Shown: one piece after another, positions 45,849 to 54,779 of the stretch
Position numbering within the stretch: position 1 is the first letter of the stretch
Layout: each line of letters opens with the position of its first letter
DNA from: Ensifer sp. PDNC004
Lineage (GTDB): Bacteria > Pseudomonadota > Alphaproteobacteria > Rhizobiales > Rhizobiaceae
Reading direction: 5' to 3'
DNA: 64,000 nt
Assembly: GCF_016919405.1 (NCBI RefSeq)
Contig: NZ_CP070353.1
Coordinates: 1,674,001 to 1,738,000 of the forward strand
The notes under the pieces: model-generated
Databases searched by the model: none
What the model saw: only the letters and a program-made list of their open reading frames with translations
What the model was told of the DNA's origin: nothing
Program-made: the position numbers and the translations under genes

Positions 45849-45998
45849 TTAGTAGTTACGGAACAGGCCGCGATCGATCTGGCGCTGGCGGTACTCGAGG
45901 TCGATACGATCGACCGAGCTATTGAGATAGGCGAGCTCGCGCTCTTCCTGAGTGGGCACGCGCAGAGCGCGCGTGATCTTCTTCAACTGATTAAACAT
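45849..45998 (-). CDS. DUF3563-type small protein, 49 aa
   Basis: The ATG at 45996-45998 follows AGAGG with a 7-base spacer, and TAA is at 45849-45851. The product begins MFNQLKKITRALRVP and contains EERELAYLNSSVDRIDLEYR, matching the DUF3563 pattern of a short basic head and an acidic, Tyr-containing helix. The function is unknown; such proteins are widespread in proteobacteria. It lies alone between rsh and the DUF2062 gene. Confidence 0.85.
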   Translation of the reverse strand: MFNQLKKITRALRVPTQEERELAYLNSSVDRIDLEYRQRQIDRGLFRNY

Positions 45999-46163
45999 GG
46001 CAAACCTCTTTGTTTACCTCCCGACCGAGAAGATAGTTTAGAGGTCCCTGTTCCACCAGATACAGGAAATGGCGGCAGCCATGCGCCAATGGCATGGCTT
46101 GCCGTTTCGTCATGCGCAGCCTGCCTGTTTTGCAGGCAATTGCGCAGAGCGCAGCCGGTCGCC

Positions 46164-48398
46164 TTATTCGAACAGGCGCTTCACCATGGACACGCTCGGC
46201 AATTCCTTGAGCTGCGTGATCAGGTGATTGAGCTGACGCAGGTCCCAGACTTCCAGGTCGAACTGCAGTTCGCTGAAGTCGGCAGCCACGCGCCCCATCG
46301 ACAACGTCCGGATGTTGACGTCGCTGGTGGCGATCGCCTGGGCCACCTCGGCAAGCGTCCCCGGCTCGTTCAAGGCGCTGATCGCGATGCGGGCAATGAA
46401 GCGGCTGCTGTTGGCCTCGTCCAGATCCCAGCGCACATCGATCCAGCGCTCCGGCTCGTCATCGAACTTCTGCAAGATCGGCGACTGGATCGGGTAGATG
46501 GTGATGCCCTTGTCCTTCTCCATGATGCCGACGATGCGGTCTCCGGGAATGGCCCCGGCCGGGCTGAAATGCACTTCGGCATTGCCCGAAAGACCACGGA
46601 TCGGCAGAGCCTCCGGCCCTTCGGCCTGGGCGACGCCGTTCGCATCCTTGCCGCGGCCCGGCAACTTGAACACCATGCCGGCGGCGCTGCGCATGTTGAA
46701 CCAGCCGTCGTCGGCGCTGGGCTTCACCGTGACCCGCTCGTCCTGATGATCCGGGAACACTGCGCGCAGCACATCGAGCGAGGAAAGCTCGCCGCGGCCG
46801 ACGGAGGCGATGGCGTCCTCGACCTCCTTCTGACCGAGCCGATGCAGCGCCGGCTTCAGCGCCTCGCGCGAAAAGGTCTTGCCGGCGCGCTCGAAGGTGC
46901 GCTCCAGAATGCGATAGCCGAGGCCGGCATATTGCTTGCGGATTGCCGCACGCGTCGCGCGACGGATCGCCGAGCGGGCCTTGCCGGTAACGACGATTTC
47001 TTCCCAGGCGGGCGGCGGCACCTGGATGCCCGAGCGGATGATCTCCACTTCGTCGCCATTGTTGAGGCGGGTGACCAGCGGCATGATACGGCCGTTGATC
47101 TTGGCGCCGACGCAGGTATCGCCGATATTGGTGTGGACGGCATAGGCAAAGTCGATCGGCGTCGCGCCGCGCGGCAGCGCGATCAACTGGCCCTTGGGCG
47201 TGAAGCAGAAGACCTGATCCTGGAACAGTTCGAGCTTGGTGTGCTCCAGGAACTCTTCCGGATTGTCGCCCTCCGCGAGCGATTCGATCGTGCGCCGGAG
47301 CCAGGAGTAGGCATTCGACGTCGGCGACAGGGCCGCATCTGCCGACGCACCCTCTTTCCCCTCCCCGTCTTTGTAGAGCGAATGGGCCGCGATACCGTAT
47401 TCGGCGATGTCGTTCATGCGGCGCGTGCGTATCTGCAGCTCGATGCGCTGGCGGGACGGGCCGACGATGGTCGTGTGGATCGACTGGTAATCGTTCTGCT
47501 TCGGGGTGGAGATGTAGTCCTTGAAACGGCCGGGAACGACGCGCCAGCGCGTATGGACGATGCCGAGCGCACGGTAGCAGGACGGGATATCATCGACGAT
47601 GATGCGGAAGCCCCAGACGTCGGACAGCTGTTCGAAGGACAAAGACTTCGACTGCATCTTGCGGAAGACCGAATAGGGCTTCTTCTGCCGGCCCTTGACC
47701 TGTGCCGCCTTCAGGCCCTCCGCCTGAAGCAGTTCGCGAAGCTCGTCTTCGATCTTCTTGATCAGGCCCTCATTGCGCTCGGACAATTCCTCCAGCCGCC
47801 GGGTGACCGTTTCGAACGCCTCGGGGTTGATATGGCGGAACGAAAGGTTTTCGAGCTCCTCACGCATGTCCTGCATACCCATGCGGCCGGCGAGCGGCGC
47901 GTAGATATCCATGGTCTCTTCGGAGATGCGGGCGCGCTTCTCCGCCGACATGTGGTCGAGCGTACGCATGTTGTGCAGCCGGTCGGCGAGCTTGACGAGC
48001 AGAACCCGCACATCGTCCGAAATGGCGAGAAGCAGCTTGCGCAGGTTTTCCGCCTGCTTGGCCTTCTTGGTAACGAGATCGAGCTTCTTGATCTTCGTCA
48101 GCCCCTCGACGAGCGCGCCGATATCCTCGCCGAAGAGATCGTCGATCTCCTGCCGCGTGGCCGTCGTGTCCTCGATCGTGTCGTGCAGAAGAGCAACGGC
48201 AATGGTCGACTCGTCGAGACGCATCTCCGTCAGGATCGCCGCCACCTCCAGGGGGTGGGATATATAGGGATCGCCGCTTGCCCGCTTCTGCTGGCCATGC
48301 TTCTGCATCGCATAGACGTAGGCCTTGTTGAGCAAGGCCTCATTGACGTCGGGCTTGTATTTTTGCACGCGCTCAACGAGCTCGTATTGGCGCATCAT
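46164..48398 (-). CDS. rsh: Bifunctional (p)ppGpp synthetase/hydrolase Rsh
   Basis: This 744-aa stringent-response enzyme is the sole long RelA/SpoT homologue usual in Rhizobiales. In order it has the HD hydrolase domain (YISHPLEVAAIL and LLHDTIEDT) and the synthetase (VWGFRIIVDD, YISTPKQNDYQSIHTTIVGP, ELQIRTRRMNDIAEYGIAAH). TGS (CFTPKGQLIALPRGATPIDF) and a C-terminal ACT domain (IAISALNEPGTLAEVAQ) follow. The intact HDxxED hydrolase motif means it can both make and degrade (p)ppGpp. The leader is filled by a RIME-like repeat, and the ribosome site (AGAGGA) borders that element. Confidence 0.97.
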   Translation of the reverse strand: MMRQYELVERVQKYKPDVNEALLNKAYVYAMQKHGQQKRASGDPYISHPLEVAAILTEMRLDESTIAVALLHDTIEDTTATRQEIDDLFGEDIGALVEGLTKIKKLDLVTKKAKQAENLRKLLLAISDDVRVLLVKLADRLHNMRTLDHMSAEKRARISEETMDIYAPLAGRMGMQDMREELENLSFRHINPEAFETVTRRLEELSERNEGLIKKIEDELRELLQAEGLKAAQVKGRQKKPYSVFRKMQSKSLSFEQLSDVWGFRIIVDDIPSCYRALGIVHTRWRVVPGRFKDYISTPKQNDYQSIHTTIVGPSRQRIELQIRTRRMNDIAEYGIAAHSLYKDGEGKEGASADAALSPTSNAYSWLRRTIESLAEGDNPEEFLEHTKLELFQDQVFCFTPKGQLIALPRGATPIDFAYAVHTNIGDTCVGAKINGRIMPLVTRLNNGDEVEIIRSGIQVPPPAWEEIVVTGKARSAIRRATRAAIRKQYAGLGYRILERTFERAGKTFSREALKPALHRLGQKEVEDAIASVGRGELSSLDVLRAVFPDHQDERVTVKPSADDGWFNMRSAAGMVFKLPGRGKDANGVAQAEGPEALPIRGLSGNAEVHFSPAGAIPGDRIVGIMEKDKGITIYPIQSPILQKFDDEPERWIDVRWDLDEANSSRFIARIAISALNEPGTLAEVAQAIATSDVNIRTLSMGRVAADFSELQFDLEVWDLRQLNHLITQLKELPSVSMVKRLFE

Positions 48399-48410
48399 TC
48401 GCTGGCGATC

Positions 48411-48530
48411 CTCTAGATCATGATGATTTCAGGTCCCACCGACCTAAAATCATAAACGTGATCGTTCTCCTAATTTAGAGCGGGATGCAGGCGGAAAACC
48501 GCAAACACTTTCCATTTCCCGCTCTAGAAG
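48411..48530. repeat. RIME-like palindromic element in the rsh leader
   Basis: Two palindromic modules lie side by side. The first is a 13-bp stem ATGATTTCAGGTC (48423-48435) with GACCTAAAATCAT (48441-48453), one mismatch. The second is a perfect 10-bp terminal repeat TAGAGCGGGA (48476-48485) / TCCCGCTCTA (48517-48526) enclosing the GGCGGAAAACCGC core shared with the repeats at 21471 and 28326. The layout fits Rhizobium-type intergenic mosaic elements. It occupies almost the whole space between the rpoZ terminator and the rsh start. Confidence 0.85.
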
Positions 48531-48538
48531 AAATCAAT

Positions 48539-48571
48539 AAAAAAGTGCGCCAATCATACGAGTGGCGCACT
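48539..48571 (-). terminator. Intrinsic terminator of rpoZ
   Basis: A perfect 9-bp stem (AGTGCGCCA/TGGCGCACT, 10-base loop) is followed, read on the minus strand, by six T and ATT. It lies 40 bp past the rpoZ stop. Confidence 0.85.
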
Positions 48572-48611
48572 GCTTTGAAAACACGTGGGAACGGGCGTTC
48601 CGCGACGGATC

Positions 48612-49019
48612 TCAGTAGTCGTCGCTCTTTTCCGGCGGCACGAGACCTTCGATGCCGGCAAGCAGTTCTTCTTCCGACATGCGGTCGAAGGTGATGGCTT
48701 CCGGCTGATCTTCGTCCTCGGCGACTTCGGTAAAGGTCGTCTCGGCATCGGTCTGGAGCAGCGAAGCCGGATCGGGCTCGGGCTCGTCCACTTCAACATG
48801 CTTCTGCAGCGAGTGGATCAGGTCTTCCTTGAGGTCGCCAGGAGACAAGGTCTCATCTGCGATCTCGCGGAGTGCGACGACGGGGTTCTTGTCGTTGTCG
48901 CGGTCGATGGTGATGGCGGCGCCCTGAGAAATCAGGCGCGCGCGGTGGCTGGCAAGCAGAACGAGTTCGAAACGGTTATCGACCTTGTCGATGCAATCTT
49001 CGACGGTGACGCGGGCCAT
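48612..49019 (-). CDS. rpoZ: RNA polymerase omega subunit
   Basis: This 135-aa protein supports assembly of the beta' subunit. The N-terminus [29 protein letters not shown] is the standard omega fold, followed by [15 protein letters not shown] long acidic tail ([15 protein letters not shown]...[20 protein letters not shown]) is typical of alphaproteobacteria. The start at 49019 has AAAGGA 7 bases upstream. It is upstream of rsh as in many bacteria, but a strong terminator and a RIME element separate them, so rsh may be transcribed on its own. Confidence 0.97.
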   Translation of the reverse strand: MARVTVEDCIDKVDNRFELVLLASHRARLISQGAAITIDRDNDKNPVVALREIADETLSPGDLKEDLIHSLQKHVEVDEPEPDPASLLQTDAETTFTEVAEDEDQPEAITFDRMSEEELLAGIEGLVPPEKSDDY

Positions 49020-49483
49020 TGCCTGTCCTTTTGGGCTCGAAGCGCGGCGGCATCGCCGCTGCACGGATTGACAACACGAAACCGGAGCAGTCGCCTGATG
49101 GCGCCTCATCGGGTCCGATTTCTGGAATTAAGCGCCCGGATACAATCAAAACAAGGCAAGTTCAAGTTTTTCCTTCAAGGGACGCTCACGTAACGTCACA
49201 CTTCGTGATAAAATGCGATGCGAATGAGCTGGAAACGTCGCTCACACATTTAGGTTGCATCTTTAGATCAGGAATGAAGCCCCTGATGGAAAAGGCGGCC
49301 CAGAGGTGTGGACGATCTATAGCAACTGCTAAAACTAGCTATATTCGCGAGCGCGCGGCTGGAATAATGCAATACATAAGCTACATTATTTGCCATATCA
49401 GCAATTATTAATGTAATCGACTTACTTTTGCGCACCCGCCGGCAGGCGGCCTTTGATGCGCCGCTATTGAAAAAGGAAAGACG
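49020..49483. other. Intergenic region between rpoZ and the NYN gene
   Basis: This 464-bp stretch has no supported gene. The right half (about 49300-49430) is clearly AT-rich with many TA steps, unlike the rest of the window, and probably carries the NYN gene promoter. On the left a TTGAAC-17-TATCCG pair on the minus strand could serve rpoZ. A small RNA cannot be excluded. Confidence 0.55.
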
Positions 49484-50065
49484 ATGTTCGACCCCCGCGA
49501 AAAAATCGCACTCTTTATCGACGGCGCGAATCTTTACGCGGCATCGAAAAGCCTCGGCTTCGACATCGACTATCGTAAGCTCCTGAAAGCATTTCAGAAG
49601 CGCGGCTATCTGCTGCGCGCCTACTACTACACGGCTCTCATCGAGGATCAGGAATACTCTTCAATCCGCCCGCTCATCGATTGGCTAGACTATAACGGTT
49701 ACAAGGTCGTGACGAAGCCGGCCAAGGAGTTCACCGACTCGCTCGGTCGCCGCAAGATCAAGGGCAATATGGATATCGAGCTGGCGATCGATGCCATGGA
49801 GCAGTCCGAAACTGTCGATCACCTCGTCATTTTCTCCGGCGACGGCGATTTCACCACTCTGGTGGAAGCGCTGCAGCGCAAGGGGCGTAAGGTTTCCGTC
49901 GTCTCGACGATGTCGACGCAACCGCCGATGATCGCCGACGACCTGCGCCGTCAGGCCGACCACTTTATCGATCTTGCAACGCTGCGTGCCGAAATCGGCC
50001 GCGAACCGTCCGAGCGCACCCCGCGCCACAACACCGAGCCGGTGGCCGATCCGGTCGAGATCTGA
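49484..50065 (+). CDS. NYN-domain protein (LabA/PIN-like RNase fold)
   Basis: This 193-aa cytosolic protein has the NYN core: IALFIDGANLYAASKSLG with the metal-binding Asp, NMDIELAIDAMEQ and VIFSGDGDFTTLVEALQRKG. These acidic clusters form a PIN-like metal site, so RNA cleavage is the likely activity. Members near rpoZ/smpB in rhizobia are conserved but uncharacterised. The C-terminal 25 residues are charged and probably disordered. It has a ribosome site (AAAGGAAAG) and is divergent from rpoZ. Confidence 0.9.
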   Translation: MFDPREKIALFIDGANLYAASKSLGFDIDYRKLLKAFQKRGYLLRAYYYTALIEDQEYSSIRPLIDWLDYNGYKVVTKPAKEFTDSLGRRKIKGNMDIELAIDAMEQSETVDHLVIFSGDGDFTTLVEALQRKGRKVSVVSTMSTQPPMIADDLRRQADHFIDLATLRAEIGREPSERTPRHNTEPVADPVEI

Positions 50066-50250
50066 AGCGTTCATCCGAACGCAAGGCGCGCGATTGCCCG
50101 AGCGCCGTTCGAAACGCCCCGCATCAACGACGTCGATCGTTGAACTTCTCTCAAAAATCTCAAAATTGCCGGCAGGTTTTTCAGCGCGCGGTGGGTGACT
50201 GTCGCGTTGCACCGGCCGTCTTTGGCGGATGCAACGCAAAGGGATTTCTC

Positions 50251-50730
50251 TTAGCCGCGGTCCTTCAGAAGGCGGTTCTTCTGGCGGTTCCAGTCGCGTT
50301 CCTTCGACGTCTCGCGCTTGTCGTGCAGCTTCTTGCCTTTGCCCAGCGCCAGTTCCAGCTTGGCGCGGCCGCGATCGTTGAAGTAGATCTTCAGCGGGAT
50401 CAGCGACATGCCTTCGCGGTTGACAGCACCCTGTAGCCGGTTAACCTCGCGCTTCGACAGAAGCAGTTTCCGCCGCCGCCGCGTTTCATGGTTGAAGCGG
50501 TTCGCCTGCAGATATTCCGGCAGATAGGAGTTGATCAGCCAGATCTCGCCGCCCTCGTCCGTCGCATAGGACTCGGCAATGTTGGCCTTGCCTTCGCGCA
50601 ACGACTTGACCTCGGTGCCGGTCAAAACCAGACCGGCCTCGTAGGTATCGACGATCTCGTAGTTGAAGCGGGCCTTGCGGTTTTCCGCCACAACCTTGTT
50701 GACCGTGCGCTGGCTTCCTTTGGGTGCCAT
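50251..50730 (-). CDS. smpB: SsrA-binding protein
   Basis: This 159-aa partner of tmRNA rescues stalled ribosomes. The core [39 protein letters not shown] and the basic C-terminal tail ([17 protein letters not shown]) are all present. The ATG at 50728-50730 shares its A with the dapA TGA, so it is coupled to dapA. The ssrA gene is not in this window. A perfect 8-bp stem 14 bp past its stop (50204-50237) lacks a T tract. Confidence 0.96.
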   Translation of the reverse strand: MAPKGSQRTVNKVVAENRKARFNYEIVDTYEAGLVLTGTEVKSLREGKANIAESYATDEGGEIWLINSYLPEYLQANRFNHETRRRRKLLLSKREVNRLQGAVNREGMSLIPLKIYFNDRGRAKLELALGKGKKLHDKRETSKERDWNRQKNRLLKDRG

Positions 50731-51614
50731 CAGTTCATCAATCCTGCGTGTCTGAGCGCTGCATCGATCGCAGCCTCGGTTGCCGGCTCGAGCGTCGGCA
50801 ACAGCGGCGAGCGCACGGCGCGGCTCATGCGGCCGAGGCGGTTCAGCGCATACTTGGCGCCGCAGAGGCCCGGCTCCATGAAGATCGCCTTGTGCAGCGG
50901 CATCAGCTTGTCCTGATAGGCGAGCGCCTTGGCATAATCGCCGGCGAGCGTCGCCTGCTGGAACTCGGCGCAAAGACGCGGCGCGACGTTTGCCGTAACC
51001 GAAATGCAGCCGACCCCGCCATGGGCGTTGAAGCCGAGCGCGGTTGCATCTTCGCCCGAAAGCTGGACGAACTCCGGACCGCAGCCCATGCGCTGCTCGG
51101 AGACGCGCTCGATCTTGCCGGTGGCATCCTTAACGCCGATGATGTTGGCGTAAGCCTTGCTGAGCGCCGCCATGGTCTCGACGCTCATATCCACGACCGA
51201 GCGGCCAGGGATGTTGTAGATGACGATCGGCACCTTCACGCTTTCGGCGATTGCCGCATAGTGCGCGAAGAGACCCTTTTGCGTCGGCTTGTTGTAGTAG
51301 GGCGTGACGACGAGGATCGCGTCGGCGCCGGCCTTTTCAGCATGCTGCGCAAGTTCGATCGCTTCCGTCGTGTTGTTGGAGCCGGCGCCGGCAATAACCG
51401 GCACGCGCTTGGCGGCGGCCTCGATGCAGAGTTCGACGACCTTCTTGTGCTCGTCATGCGAGAGGGTCGGAGACTCGCCGGTGGTGCCGACCGGCACCAG
51501 GCCGTGGCTGCCTTCTTTTATCTGCCATTCCACATGCGCGACGAAACCATCCGCATCCACCGCGCCGGTGGCGGTGAACGGTGTTACGAGAGCGGGAATG
51601 GAACCCTTGAACAT
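50730..51614 (-). CDS. dapA: 4-hydroxy-tetrahydrodipicolinate synthase
   Basis: This 294-aa enzyme condenses pyruvate with aspartate semialdehyde in lysine/diaminopimelate synthesis. Key residues are GTTGES (43-48), Tyr134 in VIYNIPGRS and Schiff-base Lys162 in [12 protein letters not shown]. The start at 51614 has AGGAG 7 bases upstream. It is divergent from the lytic transglycosylase gene and so linked by position to cell-wall metabolism. Length and motifs are complete. DapA paralogues exist in Sinorhizobium, but the smpB neighbour marks the biosynthetic copy. Confidence 0.95.
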   Translation of the reverse strand: MFKGSIPALVTPFTATGAVDADGFVAHVEWQIKEGSHGLVPVGTTGESPTLSHDEHKKVVELCIEAAAKRVPVIAGAGSNNTTEAIELAQHAEKAGADAILVVTPYYNKPTQKGLFAHYAAIAESVKVPIVIYNIPGRSVVDMSVETMAALSKAYANIIGVKDATGKIERVSEQRMGCGPEFVQLSGEDATALGFNAHGGVGCISVTANVAPRLCAEFQQATLAGDYAKALAYQDKLMPLHKAIFMEPGLCGAKYALNRLGRMSRAVRSPLLPTLEPATEAAIDAALRHAGLMN

Positions 51615-51906
51615 GCACAACTCCTGACGGCGTAAAAGCGAAGTCTGCACTCATGCTTTGGCCGTAATCGACGGTTAAAAAACTGCCGCACCATAATCAT
51701 GTGACGTGGCTGCGGCAAGCGTTGTAACACGGCATTTCATACCGGTTTTCATGCAAAAGCTTGATGTTTGGCCCGCATAATCACGACCGCCCGACCAGGG
51801 CGAGAGCGGGTTTGGGGCAGTTGTTGTGATCGATACTGGCCGCCCGCCTCGTCATCGGGCAATCTGGCGGCGGACGAAGTTGGACACGGGGAACACGGGG
51901 TTCTTG

Positions 51907-53973
51907 ATGCGCGGGTCAATATATCTGCCTGCCGCCGCCATCATCGGCGCGGCGCTTCTGGCAGCGTCGGCAGGCAGCGCAGAAACCCTCGATCGCGTAC
52001 CGGTTCCGACACGCAAGCCCGTGCTTTCGGACAAGGCGATCCCCATTGCCACGAACGAAACCACGAATGCCATCGCGACAGTGTCCGAACCGGTCAGCCT
52101 AGATCTCAAGGCAGGGCTCGATGCTCTTTCCAACAAGCAGCCGGCCGCGGCGATTGCCGTGCGCGACGCCATGGCCGAGGGCACGCTCGACCGGCACATC
52201 TTGACTTGGGCGATCGCCGTTTCCGGCCAGCGAGGTGTGCCTTCCTTCGAAATTGCCGACGCCCAACGGGAACTGCAGGGATGGCCGGGGCTGAAATCCC
52301 TGCGCGCCAATTCCGAACGAGCGCTTTATCGAGAGAACCCGCCAGCGGCCGACGTGCTCGCGGCCTTCGGCAACACGCAGCCGGAAACGACCGAAGGCTC
52401 CCTCATTCTCGCCCGCGCGCTCGTCGCCACCGGAAAAGCCGATACGGCAGCCAAGAACCTGCGTGCGATCTGGCAGCGCGACACGCTCGACAAGGACATC
52501 GAAACCAAGATCCTCGACGAGTTTTCCAGCCTCCTGACCGCTGACAATCATCAGCGCCGCATGGTGATGCTTCTCTATCGCAACCGCGTCGAGCAGGCCG
52601 AACGGTTCGGCGACCTTGGAAAGGCACAATCGCTGTATCGCGCCTGGGCGGCAGTCAGCCGCGGCAGCGACAAGGCGATGGCCCTCATTGCAGCGGTTGA
52701 TCCCGCCTGGCGCAAGGCCCCAGCCTATCTCTTCATTCAGGTCGAGTACCTGCGCAAACAGAAGAAATACGAAGAAGCGGCGAAGCTCCTTGCGCGTATG
52801 CCCAAAGACAAGGGTGCCTTGGTCAACCCCGGCGAATGGTGGGTCGAGCAACGTGTCGTCAGCCGCGGGCTGCTCGACAGTGGCGACTTTCGAGGCGCCT
52901 ACCGGATCGCCGCCAGCCATCTCGCGACCGAGGCGACCGATATCATCGACGCCGAGTTTCATGCCGGATGGTATGCCCTGCGCGGCATGGAGGACCCGGG
53001 AACCGCAGCGCGTCACTTCCGCCGCATTCTCGATGTGTCGAGCCGCCCCCTCTCCGCTTCGCGCGCATGGTACTGGCTTGGGCGCTCGGCCGAGGCGGGC
53101 GGACCGGGTGACGCCAACGAATATTTTGCAAATGCGGCCCGCTATCCCGGGACGTTCTACGGGCAACTCGCAGCCGCCCGGCTGGGTCGCAAGACGCTGA
53201 ACGTCGCCTATCCGGCCCCGACGGCAGACGACCGATCGCGGTTCGAAAACCGCGAGGCGGTGCGCGCCATCACGCGGCTCGAAGGCACTGGCCACACCTG
53301 GCGCGCGGACAGCATCTACCGGGCGCTTGCCGACGAATTGACGAGCCCCGGCGAGCTGGCACTGCTTTCGGCCCGTGCGGAAAAAACCGGCAATCACCAG
53401 CTGTCGCTCCAGGTTGGCAAGATCGCCTTTGGGCGCGGGATCGATGTCGCAGCGCTCGCGTTTCCCGTCGGCGTGATCCCATCGAGCGCCAATATCGACG
53501 GCTCCGGCAAGGCGCTCGCCTATGCGATTGCGCGTCAGGAAAGCGCCTTCAACCCGGGCGCCATATCCACCGCAAACGCTCGCGGCCTGCTGCAGCTGAT
53601 GCCGGGAACGGCCAAGGGCGTTGCCAGCCGCTATGGCCTTGCCTATTCGCAGGATCGCCTGACCAGCGACGCGGGCTACAACGCCACGCTTGGCGCGCAT
53701 TATCTCGGCGAACAGATCAGCAGTTTTGGCGGCTCCTACATCCTCACCTTCATTGCCTACAATGCCGGCCCGCGCCGCGTCCCGGAATGGCTCGACCGCT
53801 ACGGCGACCCGCGCGGAAAACCGATTGACGAAGTCGTCGATTGGATCGAACGCATTCCGTTCCAGGAAACCCGCAACTACGTCCAGCGGGTGATGGAGAA
53901 CTATCAGGTCTACAAGTCGAGGCTCGGGCAAAAAGCCGATATCGTCGAAGACCTGCGAATGGGCCGGCAATAG
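51907..53973 (+). CDS. slt: Soluble lytic murein transglycosylase
   Basis: This 688-aa periplasmic enzyme cleaves peptidoglycan to 1,6-anhydromuropeptides. A signal peptide (YLPAAAIIGAALLAASAGSAE) is followed by a long superhelical region (about 40-500). The C-terminal SLT domain (about 525-660) has catalytic Glu545 in ARQESAFNPGA and the conserved GLLQLMPGTAKG and AYNAGPRRV. The family length is about 640-690. It is divergent from dapA with 292 bp between. The start is the ATG at 51907, which begins the signal peptide. Confidence 0.94.
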   Translation: MRGSIYLPAAAIIGAALLAASAGSAETLDRVPVPTRKPVLSDKAIPIATNETTNAIATVSEPVSLDLKAGLDALSNKQPAAAIAVRDAMAEGTLDRHILTWAIAVSGQRGVPSFEIADAQRELQGWPGLKSLRANSERALYRENPPAADVLAAFGNTQPETTEGSLILARALVATGKADTAAKNLRAIWQRDTLDKDIETKILDEFSSLLTADNHQRRMVMLLYRNRVEQAERFGDLGKAQSLYRAWAAVSRGSDKAMALIAAVDPAWRKAPAYLFIQVEYLRKQKKYEEAAKLLARMPKDKGALVNPGEWWVEQRVVSRGLLDSGDFRGAYRIAASHLATEATDIIDAEFHAGWYALRGMEDPGTAARHFRRILDVSSRPLSASRAWYWLGRSAEAGGPGDANEYFANAARYPGTFYGQLAAARLGRKTLNVAYPAPTADDRSRFENREAVRAITRLEGTGHTWRADSIYRALADELTSPGELALLSARAEKTGNHQLSLQVGKIAFGRGIDVAALAFPVGVIPSSANIDGSGKALAYAIARQESAFNPGAISTANARGLLQLMPGTAKGVASRYGLAYSQDRLTSDAGYNATLGAHYLGEQISSFGGSYILTFIAYNAGPRRVPEWLDRYGDPRGKPIDEVVDWIERIPFQETRNYVQRVMENYQVYKSRLGQKADIVEDLRMGRQ

Positions 53974-54081
53974 CCGGTCTAGCGGCGATCAAATAATTGT
54001 GATGAGCGCCGGGGGCACAAACCGTGCGCTCAACCATTTCCTTCCTAAGGCCAGTCTATTCCGAAGGAAATGGTGAACGTT

Positions 54082-54609
54082 ATGAAGACCTTGACAATCG
54101 TCGCCCTTTCGCTGGCGACCACCTTGAGCAGTGTGCCACCCGCAGGCGCGTTCCCGAGCACTCCGCCGATCGTCTCCGGAACGTCCAACGTTCAACAGGT
54201 TCAGTTCTCTTACGAGCGCGGCGAAGAACGCAAGAGCCGATCCAGTTGCGCCGTTCCCTATTGTGAACTTCGCGCCCGACATGGCTATCGGGATCGCGAC
54301 TACCGCGACTATAATCGCAGCGGGTATTACCGCGACAGATATTACCGGGATCGATATCGCAGACACTATGACCACAACGACAACGACGTCGGGGCGGTGA
54401 TCGGCGGCCTAGCCGCAGGCGCAATCATCGGCGGACTACTGAGCCAACCGCGATATTACAACAGCCCAAGATACTACAACGGACCGAGAGCCGTCAGCGG
54501 CAACGCGCATCAGCGCTGGTGCTATGCGCGCTACCGCTCCTATAGAGCCTGGGACAACAGCTATCAGCCCTATGGCGGCCCGCGGCGCCAATGCAGCTCG
54601 CCTTATTGA
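54082..54609 (+). CDS. BA14K-family exported protein
   Basis: This 175-aa protein has a signal peptide ([21 protein letters not shown]) and a striking Tyr/Arg/Asp-rich low-complexity stretch (about 70-105). A glycine-zipper membrane segment follows ([18 protein letters not shown]), and the BA14K C-terminal motif [20 protein letters not shown] ends in [10 protein letters not shown]14K proteins are immunoreactive, lectin-like surface proteins first described in Brucella; their role is unclear. An in-frame ATG at 54070 is too close to the AAGGA site. Two conserved Cys probably form a disulfide. Confidence 0.88.
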   Translation: MKTLTIVALSLATTLSSVPPAGAFPSTPPIVSGTSNVQQVQFSYERGEERKSRSSCAVPYCELRARHGYRDRDYRDYNRSGYYRDRYYRDRYRRHYDHNDNDVGAVIGGLAAGAIIGGLLSQPRYYNSPRYYNGPRAVSGNAHQRWCYARYRSYRAWDNSYQPYGGPRRQCSSPY

Positions 54610-54779
54610 GCTAGGGAGTAACCGAGCAGACGACCGAAGCGGACAGGAGAGCCGCAACAGAAAGACGCAAAGTTGGTCCTCGCCAGCCATGCTCGGGCCT
54701 CCGAACAGTTATGTCGGCCCGAGCAACTTGCCCTTCCCCTTCAAACGGTTAGGATTTCGCCTGACCGAGAGGGAGCAGC

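Noticed and set aside
45756..48416. 886-codon open frame on the plus strand opposite rsh
   Set aside because: It is the GC-rich antisense shadow of rsh; the rsh domains are complete on the minus strand and this frame has no ribosome site or family resemblance.
49019..49411. 130-codon frame between rpoZ and the NYN gene
   Set aside because: It spans both the rpoZ leader and the AT-rich island, with rare codons and no start signal.
50204..50237. Terminator after smpB
   Set aside because: The perfect 8-bp stem is real, but neither flank has a T tract; it may be an RNA 3'-end structure only.
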